The notes: a model not told the origin generated them from the letters alone. Shown: positions 31,163 to 40,267, counted from the first letter of the stretch. The stretch: 64,000 nucleotides of DNA from Planctomycetota bacterium (GCA_020638905.1 JACKHP010000001.1:186001-250000); one strand, 5' to 3'. Numbers and translations are program-made.

Positions 31163-32800
31163 ATGTCCCTCGCCCGCGTGGTCCGCGCCGCCCGTCCCGT
31201 GCTCCTGCTCGCGCTGCTGGTGCTGGCCGGCACGTTGCCCGCCTGCGGACCCGACGCGTCGAGCGCGCACGACGGCGAGAGCTGGCCGATGTCGGTCGAG
31301 GCACCCGCGGTGCTGGGCTACGTCGCGTTGCGCGCCGATCCCGGGCGGCTCGCGCACTGGCTCGGCGACCAGATCGGCTGGACGCCCGCGGGGCTGTCGG
31401 GGGCGCGTCCGGCGTGTGCGCTGATGCTCGACGCGTCGGTCATGGGGGGCGACACGGCGCTCTGCCTGCCGGTCGACGACGAGGACGCCTTCCGCGCGTC
31501 GCTCGAGCACTGCGATCGCGTCGAGGTGCTCTCCGACGGCCACTTCGAGCTGCACATCGCGCCCGACCATCCGCTGGCCATGGCGCAGCGCGCGCTGCGC
31601 AACGTGGGACAGAGCGGCATGTCGCCCGGCGCGATCCTCTCGGCGCTGCAGGAGCCGCAGGAGTACGTCGTGCCGATCGACGTCGTCTTCCACGAGGGCT
31701 TCGCGCTGCTCGTGCCGACGTACGAGGCCTCGGTCGTGACGCGCCGCGCGCTCGACGAGCTCGCGGGACTCTGGCGCGACGAGCCGTTCGCCGTGGTGGT
31801 GAACGCCGACGTCCAGCGTCTGGCGCAGACCTTCCACAAGGAGATCGAGAGCTTCGCGGCGCAGCTCCGCAACGCGCAGCTCGGCGCGGGCGCGGCCGGC
31901 GCGGCCGCGATGTTCGCCCAGGGCCGCGACGGACACGGCGCGATGGGCGGCATGCCCGAGCTGCCGGTGAGCGGCGCGTTCCTGTGGGAGCTGCTCGGCG
32001 CGCTGCGGCTCGACGAGCTGGCCGCGTTGCAGTTCCGCATCGAGGGTCCGGCCTACGCCGCCGTGCTCTCGTCCGTCCTCGACGGGCTGCTCGCCGACGC
32101 CGATCCCACCGAGGCCGCGCCCGCGGCGTCGCCCGCTGCACCCGAGTCCGAACGCGCGTTCGGCGCCAGCCTGCGCATCCGCTGGACGCCCGGCTCCGAC
32201 TGGCGCGGGCTCGTCGACGCGCTGCGTCCGGCGCCCGAACTCGAAGGTGCGCCGCTCGTGTTCGCAGTCGACGGCGAGCGCTTCGCGTCGGCGCTGACGC
32301 GCTTCGTCCAGCCGCTGGCCGACTACGTCAAGGGCGAGGGGCCGCCGGCCGACCGCTTCGCGCAGCAGCTCGGCGACCTGCTGCGCCCGTGGAGCGGACT
32401 GCTCGCGGTCTTCGGCGACGACGACGGCAACGTCGTCTCGGGATTGTCGCTGCGCGAGGGCGCGTCGTTCGACGTCGACGCCGCGCGTGCGTGGCTGAAG
32501 ACGCTGGCCGACGCCGCCGGCTGGAAGGGCGCGGCGTTCTGGGAGGCCGATCCCGAGGCGCTCGCGGCCGAGGGCGGGCTGCAGTTCATGACGTTCGACG
32601 GGGCGCTGCTGCTGGCGCGTCCCGACGAGCTGGGGCGCGCGGGCGATCTGGCGCGCGCGCTGCACGAGGCCGCCGGTGCGTGGACGTCCGCCGACGGGCC
32701 CGCGCTGCGCGTCGAGTCGGGCGCGGCGGGATCGATCGAGGCGCGCGGCGAGGACGGCGACCTCGTCCTGCGGGGAAGCTGGCTTGCGGGCGAGCGCTGA
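31163..32800 (+). CDS. Predicted lipoprotein, unknown function
   Basis: This 545-residue protein has an N-terminal export signal with a long hydrophobic stretch (VLLLALLVLAGTL) ending in LPAC, a possible lipobox whose Pro is unusual. The mature part looks like a two-lobed alpha/beta protein with repeated PFAVVVNADVQRL / LEGAPLVFAVDGERF-type strands, similar in style to DUF3352-like proteins, though I cannot confirm this. The ATG at 31163 is taken because it starts the signal. The gene is divergent from queG over 73 bases (a TACCAT at 31109 is a possible -10). It overlaps the next gene by 17 bases and heads a four-gene operon ending in arfB. Confidence 0.7.
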   Translation: MSLARVVRAARPVLLLALLVLAGTLPACGPDASSAHDGESWPMSVEAPAVLGYVALRADPGRLAHWLGDQIGWTPAGLSGARPACALMLDASVMGGDTALCLPVDDEDAFRASLEHCDRVEVLSDGHFELHIAPDHPLAMAQRALRNVGQSGMSPGAILSALQEPQEYVVPIDVVFHEGFALLVPTYEASVVTRRALDELAGLWRDEPFAVVVNADVQRLAQTFHKEIESFAAQLRNAQLGAGAAGAAAMFAQGRDGHGAMGGMPELPVSGAFLWELLGALRLDELAALQFRIEGPAYAAVLSSVLDGLLADADPTEAAPAASPAAPESERAFGASLRIRWTPGSDWRGLVDALRPAPELEGAPLVFAVDGERFASALTRFVQPLADYVKGEGPPADRFAQQLGDLLRPWSGLLAVFGDDDGNVVSGLSLREGASFDVDAARAWLKTLADAAGWKGAAFWEADPEALAAEGGLQFMTFDGALLLARPDELGRAGDLARALHEAAGAWTSADGPALRVESGAAGSIEARGEDGDLVLRGSWLAGER

Positions 32801-33629
32801 CGCGATCCTGCGCGTCGTCGCGCTGCTCGCGGCGTGCGCCCTGGGCTTCGCCGCGCTCGACGTGACCGAGCTCGACGGCCTGCCCGGGTTCCCCGGGCTC
32901 GACGCGTGGGTCGCCGCCCATCCCGACCCGCGCGACCTGGGCGAGCAGGGACTGGCCGCGCACGCCGCCGAGCGCGCGGCGCTGCGCGTGGCCGACGTCC
33001 ACATGCTGCTCGCGGGGCTCTCGTTCGCGGCCGTCGCGTGGGCGCTGCTGCCGCGCCGTCCGCTGCGGGCGTGCGCCGCGCTCGCGCTCGGCTCGGCCGG
33101 AGCCGGGCTCGGCACGACCGCGGTGTCCGTGCACGTCCAGCAGGAGCGTGCCGCGTCCGGTGCGTGGACGCTGGGCGACGACGCGCTCGTGGGCGTGGCC
33201 GGGCGCTCGCTGGCCGACACGCTGCGCGGTTGGCGGACGACGATCCCCGAGGACGCGACGGTGCTCGTGGTCGGCACGCAGGACTGGCTGCTCAACCCGG
33301 TGGCGTGGGCGCTCTTCCCGCGGCGCATCGTGCCGCTCGTGGTGCCCGTCCCGTCGGGCTGGAGCGCCGAGCAGGTCGCGGACGCCGCGGCCACGCTGCC
33401 GCACGGCGAGGGCACGCGTCGTTTCGTGGTCGACCTCGCGGCGCTCGCGGCGCGCGAGGCGGCTGCGGGTGGGGCGGATGCGCGCGACGACGAACCGCGC
33501 GCCGACGACGCACCCGACGGCGACGCACGCGACGCGGGGTTCGTCGCGATCGGCGCGGACGGCGATCCGCGCGGGGTGCGCGACGCGGGCGCCGCGACGC
33601 GCCCGGCGTTGCAGGAGCTGCCGCGATGA
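32784..33629 (+). CDS. Membrane protein, unknown function
   Basis: This 281-residue protein starts at a TTG with GGGGA about nine bases upstream; the start lies within the last codons of the preceding gene. Hydrophobic segments occur at about residues 8-25 (ILRVVALLAACALGFAAL) and 72-110 (two helices around MLLAGLSFAAVAWALL). A soluble domain follows (TVLVVGTQDWLLNPVAWALFP, then a Pro/Asp/Ala-rich tail). I do not recognise it. The pairing with the multi-pass gene behind it (ATGA overlap) suggests the two proteins act together, perhaps with the soluble part reporting on or supplying a lipid-linked sugar pathway. That is a guess. Confidence 0.6.
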   Translation: MRASADAILRVVALLAACALGFAALDVTELDGLPGFPGLDAWVAAHPDPRDLGEQGLAAHAAERAALRVADVHMLLAGLSFAAVAWALLPRRPLRACAALALGSAGAGLGTTAVSVHVQQERAASGAWTLGDDALVGVAGRSLADTLRGWRTTIPEDATVLVVGTQDWLLNPVAWALFPRRIVPLVVPVPSGWSAEQVADAAATLPHGEGTRRFVVDLAALAAREAAAGGADARDDEPRADDAPDGDARDAGFVAIGADGDPRGVRDAGAATRPALQELPR

Positions 33630-35023
33630 GCGTCGCGTCCGGCGTGTTCGCGCTCGCGCTGCTGGTGGCCACGGGCTGGTGGCCGATGCGCGCGTTCGGC
33701 GCGCGCCTCGCGGGCGACGGCCTCGGCGGACGGATCGGCCTGGCCCTGGCCCTGGGCGCGGCGGCGACGGGGTTCGTCCAGCTCGTGCTCTCGCTGCTCG
33801 GCCTCGCCACGGGATGGTTCGCGTCGGGCGTGCTCGCGGTCGCGTCGCTCGCTCTCGTCGCGGCACGCGTGGGGTCGTCGGACGACGGGCGCTCGCCGCG
33901 TCCGCGTGCCGAAGCCGAAGTCGTCACCCGTGCGCGGCGACTCGACCGGCTCGTGATCGGCGTCGTGCTGGTCGTCGCCTGCGTGTCGTGCTTCGCGGGC
34001 GTCGGCACGCCGTTCAGGGCGGACGGCGGCAAGTTCTGGGCGCCGCGCGCGCGCGAACTCGCAGTTCATCCCGTGGCCGAGGCGCCGTCGCTCGTCGACG
34101 CGGATGCGATCGGCTTCCACCGCGACTATCCGCTGCTCGTGCCGCTGCTGCTCGCACCGGTGTTCGAGCGCTCGCCGCCCGACGCGACGTCCGGCCCCAA
34201 GCTCGTGCTCGCGGGCTTCGCGTGCGCGCTGCTGCTGCTGGCCGGGTCGCTCCTGCTGCGCGAGGGTCCCGCGGGACGCCTGCTGCTGCTCGCGTTCGGG
34301 ACGCTGCCCGCGTGGACGTCGCTCGACGTGCGCGAGTCGCTCGTGGCCGGCGGCTACGTCGACGTCCCGCTGGCGCTGTTCCTGCTCGTGCTGGTCGACG
34401 CGGTCGACCGTGTCCGGCGCGGGGTGTGCTGCGCGGGCGACGTCGTGCTCGCGGCGATCGCGGCGGGCGCGCTCGTGGCGACCAAGCTCGAGGGCGCCGC
34501 CGAACTCGTCATCGTGCTCGTCGCGTGGATGCTGGCCGGCCCGCGTCGCGGCCTCGTCGGATGGATCGTGGGCGGCGCGGCGTTGCTGGCCGTCCCCACG
34601 CTGCTGCTGCGCGGCGTGGCGCTGAGCAGTCCGCCCATCGCCGACCCGGGCCTGCTGCTCGACGGCGGCGCGCTGCTCGCGCGTTCGCTGCCGCTGCTCG
34701 CCGGACTGGCCGCGATCGCCTTCGACGCGTCGGTCTTCGGACTCCTGCCGCTGCTGCTCGTCGCCGTCGCGTGGCGCGCGCGCCCTGCCCTCGGTCGCTT
34801 CGTCCCGCTGCTCGTGCTGGGGATGCTGGCGTTCATGGCCTGCGTCTACCTCGCCACGACGATGCACCTCGGACGCCACCTGCTCACGAGCGCGCACCGG
34901 CTGGCGTTCCACGGGCTGCCCGCGCTGTGCGTGCTCGTGGCGCGCGGTGCGCGGCTCGCCGACGAGCCCGCGCAGGGCGGGTCGGAAGACGCATCCGCCG
35001 CCACCACCGCGGAGGGCGCGTGA
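33626..35023 (+). CDS. Multi-pass membrane protein, GT-C (GT39-like) candidate
   Basis: This 465-residue protein has about ten hydrophobic helices. The first periplasmic loop contains GTPFRADGGKFWAPRARELA and DAIGFHRDYPLLVPLL, whose acidic and His/Arg residues resemble the D/E-rich loop 1 of GT-C glycosyltransferases that use polyprenyl-phosphate sugars. ATGA overlap with the membrane protein in front and TGATG overlap with arfB behind show an operon. I judge the GT-C assignment as probable on topology and loop composition. It has no recognisable donor specificity. A few residues at the C-terminus are disordered. Confidence 0.62.
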   Translation: MSVASGVFALALLVATGWWPMRAFGARLAGDGLGGRIGLALALGAAATGFVQLVLSLLGLATGWFASGVLAVASLALVAARVGSSDDGRSPRPRAEAEVVTRARRLDRLVIGVVLVVACVSCFAGVGTPFRADGGKFWAPRARELAVHPVAEAPSLVDADAIGFHRDYPLLVPLLLAPVFERSPPDATSGPKLVLAGFACALLLLAGSLLLREGPAGRLLLLAFGTLPAWTSLDVRESLVAGGYVDVPLALFLLVLVDAVDRVRRGVCCAGDVVLAAIAAGALVATKLEGAAELVIVLVAWMLAGPRRGLVGWIVGGAALLAVPTLLLRGVALSSPPIADPGLLLDGGALLARSLPLLAGLAAIAFDASVFGLLPLLLVAVAWRARPALGRFVPLLVLGMLAFMACVYLATTMHLGRHLLTSAHRLAFHGLPALCVLVARGARLADEPAQGGSEDASAATTAEGA

Positions 35024-35460
35024 TGGCGACGTCCGACGACCTCTTCGTGCGCGCCAACCTCACGATCCCCGGTGACGAGCTCACGGTGACCACGAGCCGC
35101 GCCGGCGGACCGGGCGGTCAGGCCGTGAACAAGCTCGAGACGAAGGTCACCCTGCGCTGGTCGGTGCGCGACAGCCGCGTCCTGGGCGACGTCTGGCGCG
35201 CGCGCCTGCTCTCCAAGCTCGCGTCGCGCCTCACGACCGACGGCGAACTCGTGCTCCAGGCGTCGAGCGAGCGCAGCCAGCTCCAGAACAAAGAGGATGC
35301 GCGCGCGCGCCTCGCACAGATCGTCGACGAGGCGCTGAAAGTCCCCAAGGCGCGCAAGAAGACCAAGCCGACGAAGGGCAGCCAGAGGCGGCGGCTCGAG
35401 GCCAAGAAGGGACGCAGCGAGATCAAGCGCCAGCGCAAGGGTCCTTCGGGCGACGAGTAG
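35023..35460 (+). CDS. arfB: Peptidyl-tRNA hydrolase ArfB (YaeJ)
   Basis: The 145-residue protein carries the release-factor catalytic motif GGPGGQAVNK (the GGQ) near residue 28. It has the basic C-terminal tail (KARKKTKPTKGSQRRRLEAKKGRSEIKRQRKG) that inserts into the empty mRNA channel of stalled ribosomes. It frees ribosomes stuck at mRNA ends by hydrolysing peptidyl-tRNA without a stop codon. Length and layout are those of ArfB, not of RF1/RF2. It ends the operon, and its ATG overlaps the preceding stop (TGATG). The 3' end is only five bases from the opposing small gene. Confidence 0.93.
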   Translation: MATSDDLFVRANLTIPGDELTVTTSRAGGPGGQAVNKLETKVTLRWSVRDSRVLGDVWRARLLSKLASRLTTDGELVLQASSERSQLQNKEDARARLAQIVDEALKVPKARKKTKPTKGSQRRRLEAKKGRSEIKRQRKGPSGDE

Positions 35461-35465
35461 GCGCC

Positions 35466-35636
35466 TCAGCCCTGCTTGAGCTTCGCCAGCTCGGCCTCGA
35501 CCCGCGCGATCTCGGCCTCGAGCTTCGGGATCTCGGCCGGATCGTCGGGATGGCGTTTCACGACGCCCAGCTGGCCGATCAGGTTGTGGCGCTTCTTCTG
35601 CAGCACCTCGATGCGCTTCTTGGCCTTCTTGTCCAT
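35466..35636 (-). CDS. Small coiled-coil protein
   Basis: This 56-residue, highly charged protein starts MDKKAKKRIEVLQKKR and ends in EIPKLEAEIARVEAELAKLKQG, with heptad-spaced Leu/Ile/Val over its second half. A conserved-looking DDPAE kink separates two helices, so a helical hairpin is probable. No known function. Heptad regularity and the Lys/Glu codon pattern argue that it is real, although it is too short for a motif-based identification. It ends five bases from the arfB stop. 35637-35763 between it and the dus gene shows no other gene. Confidence 0.7.
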   Translation of the reverse strand: MDKKAKKRIEVLQKKRHNLIGQLGVVKRHPDDPAEIPKLEAEIARVEAELAKLKQG

Positions 35637-35763
35637 CGCGGCGACCTCGCGGGGACGTCCCCCGTGCGCGTGAGCGTACACCGGCCCGGGTCGCGTGGGG
35701 AGCGGGTGCTGGCGGGCTTCGCGCCGCTCGCGGAGACGTCGTGGGGCCGACGCCGCGCCGGCG

Positions 35764-36876
35764 TCAGTCGGCGTACCACTCGGCGAGCACCGCGTCGAAG
35801 CCGGACAGCGTGCGCGCCGCCGCGAAGGCGTCGCGCACGGAGATCTCGTGCGGGTGCAGGCGCGCGAACTTGATCCCGAACATGCGCATCGTCGACGCCG
35901 CGCCGGACGGATCGACCTCGGCGCACAGCGCGCGGTGCAGCGCGAGCACGCGACGCTGCTCGACGAGATCGGGGACGGGCGGCGCACGGCCCTCGAGCAG
36001 CGCGCGCGCCTGGGCGAAGATCCACGGGTTGCCGATGGCGCCGCGCGCGACGGACACGCCGTCGACGCCGGTGTGCGCGAGCATCGCGACGCAGTCGCGC
36101 GCGTCGAACAGGTCGCCGCTGCCGAGCACGGTGCGCGCGCCCGCGTGGCGCTTGACCTCGCGCAGGAAGTCCCAGTCGCTGGGACCGACGTAGCGCTGCG
36201 CCACGGTGCGTCCGTGGACGGTGACCGCCGCCGCACCGCGCGCGAAGGCGCCGTCGAAGATCGCGAAGAAGTGCTCGCGGCTGCGCGCGTCGCCGTCGTC
36301 GATCCCGCGGCGCATCTTGACCGTCACGGGGACGTGCGCCGGCACCGCCTCGCGCACGCGCGCCACGATCTCGAGCGCCACCTCCGGCTGCCCGAGGTGG
36401 AATCCGCCGCGGCAGCCGCCCATCGCCGACTTCACGGGACAGCCGAAGTTCACGTCGATCACGTCGAAGCCGGCCTCGACGAGCCGCCGCGCCGCGGGCG
36501 CGAAGTCGTCGGGATCGGATCCCATGAGCTGCCCGCCCACGGGATGCTCGTCGTCGGACACGCCGAGGTGCCGCGCGGCGCGCGTCGTGTTCTTCAGGCG
36601 CGTCACGAAGCGGTCGATCACGACCTCGCCCAGCGTGTACGGCGCGCCGAGCGCGCGCGCGACGCGACGCATCGGTCCGTCGCTGTAGCCCGAGAGCGCC
36701 GCCTGGACGACCGGCAGTCCGATCGCCACGCCGCCGATCGCGAGGGGACGCCACGCGCGTGCGAGCGCCGCACCATCGAGGGTCGCGCCCGTCGCCGCCG
36801 CGAGCAGCGCAGGGTTCGCCGGTGCGCCCGTGCGCACGGGAGGTGGGGCTTCGTCGAGGCGCGGCGCGTTCGTCAT
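35764..36876 (-). CDS. dus: tRNA-dihydrouridine synthase
   Basis: In this 370-residue flavoenzyme a TIM-barrel of about 300 residues carries the Dus marks: VQAALSGYSDGPMRR at the start, GGQLMGSDPDDF, the catalytic Cys in DVNFGCPVKSAMGGCRGG, VTVKMRRG, VTVHGRT, GSGDLFD and GVSVARGAIGNPWIF. It reduces a uridine in tRNA to dihydrouridine with FMN and NADPH. It then has a helical C-terminal domain that binds tRNA. The ATG at 36876 gives a 40-residue extension before the barrel. Which of the Dus subtypes it is cannot be decided. The GNAT gene lies 25 bases upstream on the same strand. Confidence 0.91.
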   Translation of the reverse strand: MTNAPRLDEAPPPVRTGAPANPALLAAATGATLDGAALARAWRPLAIGGVAIGLPVVQAALSGYSDGPMRRVARALGAPYTLGEVVIDRFVTRLKNTTRAARHLGVSDDEHPVGGQLMGSDPDDFAPAARRLVEAGFDVIDVNFGCPVKSAMGGCRGGFHLGQPEVALEIVARVREAVPAHVPVTVKMRRGIDDGDARSREHFFAIFDGAFARGAAAVTVHGRTVAQRYVGPSDWDFLREVKRHAGARTVLGSGDLFDARDCVAMLAHTGVDGVSVARGAIGNPWIFAQARALLEGRAPPVPDLVEQRRVLALHRALCAEVDPSGAASTMRMFGIKFARLHPHEISVRDAFAAARTLSGFDAVLAEWYAD

Positions 36877-36901
36877 CGCGGCGATCGTGTCGGCGCCGGA
36901 G

Positions 36902-37330
36902 TCAGCTCCATCCCTTGGCCCTGAATTTGGCGGCCGACGTGTTGTGGAGGGTGTTGCGCTCCCCGACATACGTCGCGGCGTGTTCGCGGGGGAGGCCGGC
37001 GCCCGCGCAGGCTGCAGCCTGCGTGGCTTCGGGGTGCATGCCCACCGACAGGTAGAAGCCGCGCGCGGTGGCTGCCACCGAGAGAGCGTGGATCATTCCC
37101 TTGCCGTGCTTGCCCGCCGCGAGTGCCGTCTCGAACATGAGCACGGTGCCGAGGCCCTGTCCCTGGGGCTGGGCGTCGAAGGCGTGGATCACGAGTGCAC
37201 CCTGCTCGAGTTCGTAGGTGCACCAGCCTCTGTATCCCTGCGGCCCCTCGTACGAGAGCTTCTCGTGGTCGCCCTCGGTCCCCTGCGCGAACCTGATCGT
37301 CGTTCCGGCCTTCGAGTACACACCCGGCAT
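36902..37330 (-). CDS. GNAT-like acetyltransferase
   Basis: The central part of this 142-residue protein, AFDAQPQGQGLGTVLMFETALAAG, has the Q/R-x-x-G-x-G/A acetyl-CoA pyrophosphate loop of GNAT enzymes. It is followed by a helix and the strand SVAATARGFYLSVGMHPEA. The fold length is about right for a single GNAT domain, but the acceptor side is not recognisable. The ATG has GGGGAGA six bases upstream. The base composition is lower in GC than the neighbours', so recent acquisition is possible. The upstream gap 37331-37409 contains candidate promoter patches (TTGACG, TTACAC) with non-standard spacing. Confidence 0.72.
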   Translation of the reverse strand: MPGVYSKAGTTIRFAQGTEGDHEKLSYEGPQGYRGWCTYELEQGALVIHAFDAQPQGQGLGTVLMFETALAAGKHGKGMIHALSVAATARGFYLSVGMHPEATQAAACAGAGLPREHAATYVGERNTLHNTSAAKFRAKGWS

Positions 37331-37409
37331 CGTCTTCTCCCCGCGTCGCTGGTGGACCGGTCGGTCATCCGGTAGACGGGTGTAACCGGACGGCGGCGAA
37401 TCGGCAACG

Positions 37410-38240
37410 TCAACCCCGCCGCCGCTCTCCGAGCGGCGCGGTCACCGCGAACACCACGAGCAGCTCGAGCAGTCCCAGCACGAGCGCGAGCGCGAGCAGG
37501 GTGAGCACCGGGATGGTCGAGCGCAGCGCGAACGCCTCGACGCCGCGCGGGTCGCCGCCGGCCATCGCGGCGATGGCATTCGCGAGCATGAGCGCGAGGC
37601 CGAACGCGAGGAGTCCCACGCGGCTGCCGCGCAGGTCGGCCCCGGACGGCGCGAGGTGCGTCCCGACGCACAGCGCGAGGTAGAGGAACAGCCACGTGCG
37701 CCAGGTGGTCCAGGTGTCGGCGCGCAGGAGGGCGGCGCCCAGGTCGCGCGCGTGGGCCAGCGCGGCGTCGAGCGCGGGCTGCCAGCCGGCGGACGCCTCG
37801 AGCGCCGGCACCGAGGCCGACGCCGGACCGAGGGTGCGCGCCAGCGTCCAGAGCACGGCCGAGCCGCCGAGCAGCGGCGCGACGCCGATCACGAGCCGTC
37901 CGATCTGGGCCCAGGGATTGTGCGGGTTCCAGGCGTGGCGCACCGAGCCGAGCGTGGCCGTGCGCGCGTCCGGCGCGAAGAACTGCACGCGCTCGACGGT
38001 GTGTCCGAAGAGCACGCAGGCCACGACGTGCGAGAGCTCGTGGACGGGCACGCCCAGCCATCCCGTGACGAGCACCGAACGGAAGCCGAGGCGCGAGACG
38101 AGCCGGCGCGAGAGCGAGGTCTCGACCGCGCGCAGCCCGAGCGCGAGCAGCGCGAACGGTCCCACGAGCAGCAGGAGCTGACGCGTGGTCGAGAGCGTGG
38201 CGTCGGCCAGCACGTCGGCGAGGATCTCGTGGGTCGGCAC
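37410..38240 (-). CDS. Membrane protein with HExxH, M50/site-2-protease-like
   Basis: This 276-residue protein has six or so hydrophobic helices. Helix two carries H67-E-L-S-H71 in VPVHELSHVVACVLFGH, a zinc HExxH motif inside the membrane as in M50 (site-2) proteases and related peptidase-like proteins. A second motif with an Asp/Asn-Pro ligand, usual for true M50 enzymes, is not clearly visible, so proteolysis is probable but not certain. The start is GTG. It lies nine bases behind the GT39-like gene, probably in one operon. No obvious substrate protein is nearby. Confidence 0.7.
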   Translation of the reverse strand: MPTHEILADVLADATLSTTRQLLLLVGPFALLALGLRAVETSLSRRLVSRLGFRSVLVTGWLGVPVHELSHVVACVLFGHTVERVQFFAPDARTATLGSVRHAWNPHNPWAQIGRLVIGVAPLLGGSAVLWTLARTLGPASASVPALEASAGWQPALDAALAHARDLGAALLRADTWTTWRTWLFLYLALCVGTHLAPSGADLRGSRVGLLAFGLALMLANAIAAMAGGDPRGVEAFALRSTIPVLTLLALALVLGLLELLVVFAVTAPLGERRRG

Positions 38241-38249
38241 CGGCGACGC

Positions 38250-40079
38250 TCAGCGCACGCGGTACAGCACGGCGCTCGTCCCCGACGGATCGTCGTCGAG
38301 CGGGACCTCGAGCTCGACCGTCCAGGCCGGGGCGACCGTGTCGAGCACCGCCGAGGCGTCGGGCCAGAAGCGCGTGTAGAAGACGAAGGTGGCGTCGCCG
38401 GTCTCGACCGCCGGCGGGTCGACGCGGTACACGAACGGGACGCACCGCAGTCCGCTCAACACCGCCATCATCTTGGGCACGTCGGTCATCAGCACCGAGT
38501 CGCGCGGCGCGTGCTCGCGCAGGTAGACCGCGACGCGCTCGAGCGCGGGATGCACGTCGATCGGACCGAGGTCGGTGTCGACCGGCGTCGTCGCGTGTCG
38601 CGCCACGAAGGCGTCGACCTGCCGCGGCCACTCGGAGAAGCGCAAGGCGCCGAACGGGACGGCGAAGAGCGCCGCCGCGAGCCACGCGAAGCCGGCCCTG
38701 GGCAGCGGCAGGAATCGCCGGCGCACCACGACCGCCAGCGCCAGCAGCCCGAGCAGCGCGACGCCGAGCAGCGCGGCGTAGGCCCGCGACCAGCGTCCGA
38801 GCACGGTCGGGTCGTCGGAACGCTGCATGGCCAGCAGCGCGACGAGCGCGAGTCCCGCGCCGAAGAGCAGCGTGCGCGGCCACGCCGAGGGGGCGTCCAT
38901 GACGCGGCGCAGCACGCCGCGCAGGATGAGCAGGCCCTCGCCCGCCGCGAGCAGCAGCAACGGCAGCAGCGGGACGTAGAAGCGCTCCTGCTGGTCGAAC
39001 GGCCACACGAGGTAGAGCGCCATCGTCGCCAGGACGTACAGCGCCAGCACGCGGCGGCTGCCCGAGTGCGTGCGCCCCGCGTCGTCGGTCGCGCTGGGCG
39101 GGCGTCCGGCGCGCACGTCGCGCGAGCGCGCGTCGCGCTCACCGCGTGAGCCGCGCACCAGGATCTGCGCGCCGAGACCGGCCAGCACGAGCGCCAGCGC
39201 GAGCCATCCCACGGGACGCCGCGCGCCGGCCTTGTCCACGTTCGTGAGCAGCACGGCGCTGGCCCGGGCGAGGACGTCGAGGTTGCCCGTCACGCGACGC
39301 AGCAGCGTGGACGCGTCGAGCGCCGGCATGTCGAGCCGCACCGTCTTCGTGAGGTCGCGCGGCTCGGCCGCCGAGAACTCGCTCCCGTAGTCGGGCAGCG
39401 TCGGATCGGCGGCGCGCAGGCTGCGTCCGCGTTCGACCCAGAAGCCCAGCGCGAGCAGGCCGAGCACGAGCACGAGCGCCGCGCGTCCCCGCGCGCGCCC
39501 GCCGCCCGCCCCGGGACGCAGCAGCACGCACGCCGGGACGACGAGCAGCGTCACGCCCGCCAGGCGCGTGAGCACGGCGGCGGCGATCAGCACGCCGGCC
39601 AGCACCGACTGCGCGAGCCGTCCGCTGCGCGAGAGCGCGGCGAGGCAGGCCAGCAGCGCGCCCAGCGAGAGCGCGGTGAACGCCACCTCGCTGCGCAGGT
39701 ACTCGACCGAGAGTTCGAAGAACGGCTGGCACAGACCGACGCAGGCCGCCACCGCGAGGGCCACGGCGGGGGGATACCCCAGGCGTCGTACGAGCAACGC
39801 GCTCGACCACACCGCCACGAGCAGCAGGGCCACGAGCACGGCGTGCAGCGCGCCGTAGGCGTCCGGTCCGAGCACGGCCATCACGCCGGCGAAGAGCAGC
39901 GGCAGCCCGGGCGGGTACTTGGCGTGGGGGACCCCGTCGAGGACGTAGCCGTCGCCGGATGCCAGGCCGCGGGCCAGGGAGACGTAGGCCGCCGCGTCGG
40001 GGTCGAGCGTCCAGACCGGGCGCACGGCCGTGAAGAGCAGGCCGGCCAGGACGGCGATCAGCAGCAGGCGAGCGCGCAC
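38250..40079 (-). CDS. GT-C family (GT39/ArnT-like) membrane glycosyltransferase candidate
   Basis: This 609-residue protein has about twelve hydrophobic helices. The first periplasmic loop has LDPDAAAYVSLARGLASGDGYV with the D-x-D-like acidic residues and AKYPPGLPLL, the usual PPG turn of PMT/ArnT-type GT-C proteins. The C-terminal part, about 120 residues (VDTDLGPIDVHPALERVA), is a soluble periplasmic domain. It would transfer sugars from a polyprenyl-phosphate donor to lipid A, protein or glycan. The GTG start has no clear Shine-Dalgarno; the upstream sequence is an AT-richer divergent promoter region shared with the sigma-factor gene. Confidence 0.76.
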   Translation of the reverse strand: MRARLLLIAVLAGLLFTAVRPVWTLDPDAAAYVSLARGLASGDGYVLDGVPHAKYPPGLPLLFAGVMAVLGPDAYGALHAVLVALLLVAVWSSALLVRRLGYPPAVALAVAACVGLCQPFFELSVEYLRSEVAFTALSLGALLACLAALSRSGRLAQSVLAGVLIAAAVLTRLAGVTLLVVPACVLLRPGAGGGRARGRAALVLVLGLLALGFWVERGRSLRAADPTLPDYGSEFSAAEPRDLTKTVRLDMPALDASTLLRRVTGNLDVLARASAVLLTNVDKAGARRPVGWLALALVLAGLGAQILVRGSRGERDARSRDVRAGRPPSATDDAGRTHSGSRRVLALYVLATMALYLVWPFDQQERFYVPLLPLLLLAAGEGLLILRGVLRRVMDAPSAWPRTLLFGAGLALVALLAMQRSDDPTVLGRWSRAYAALLGVALLGLLALAVVVRRRFLPLPRAGFAWLAAALFAVPFGALRFSEWPRQVDAFVARHATTPVDTDLGPIDVHPALERVAVYLREHAPRDSVLMTDVPKMMAVLSGLRCVPFVYRVDPPAVETGDATFVFYTRFWPDASAVLDTVAPAWTVELEVPLDDDPSGTSAVLYRVR

Positions 40080-40110
40080 GGAAGCCGTCCGGGGGGCCAG
40101 AAAAAGTGCC

Positions 40111-40138
40111 TGGACACCAAATTGGGCGAGTGTAGTAA
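40111..40138 (+). promoter_or_regulatory. Candidate promoter of the sigma/anti-sigma operon
   Basis: TGGACA (40111-40116) and TAGTAA (40133-40138) are spaced 16 bases and lie in the AT-richest stretch of this part of the window, about 130 bases before the sigma-factor GTG. The pattern fits a housekeeping-type promoter. Because the operon encodes a sigma factor, an alternative promoter is also possible. Confidence 0.4.
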
Positions 40139-40267
40139 ATTCCGGATGACATTTCTGTGACTGGGCGGCGTCCAGCCGCTACCAGCAGGCCGTAAGCCAG
40201 CTCGGCGCGGAGTCCTCGGCAGAGGCTCCCCTCGTCGGGCCCAGGCCCCACCCGAGGGAGCGGACCC

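Noticed and set aside
31090..34912. Continuous minus-strand frame in front of queG and the TatD-like gene
   Set aside because: The translation is Arg/Ala/Gln-rich without domains, and the plus strand encodes a coherent four-gene operon.
40101..40123. AAAAAGTGCCTGGACACCAAATT, similar to GTGCCTGxCACC repeat (REP-like) elements
   Set aside because: The inverted repeat is imperfect, there is one copy only and no REP-type transposase is in the window. It overlaps a likely promoter.
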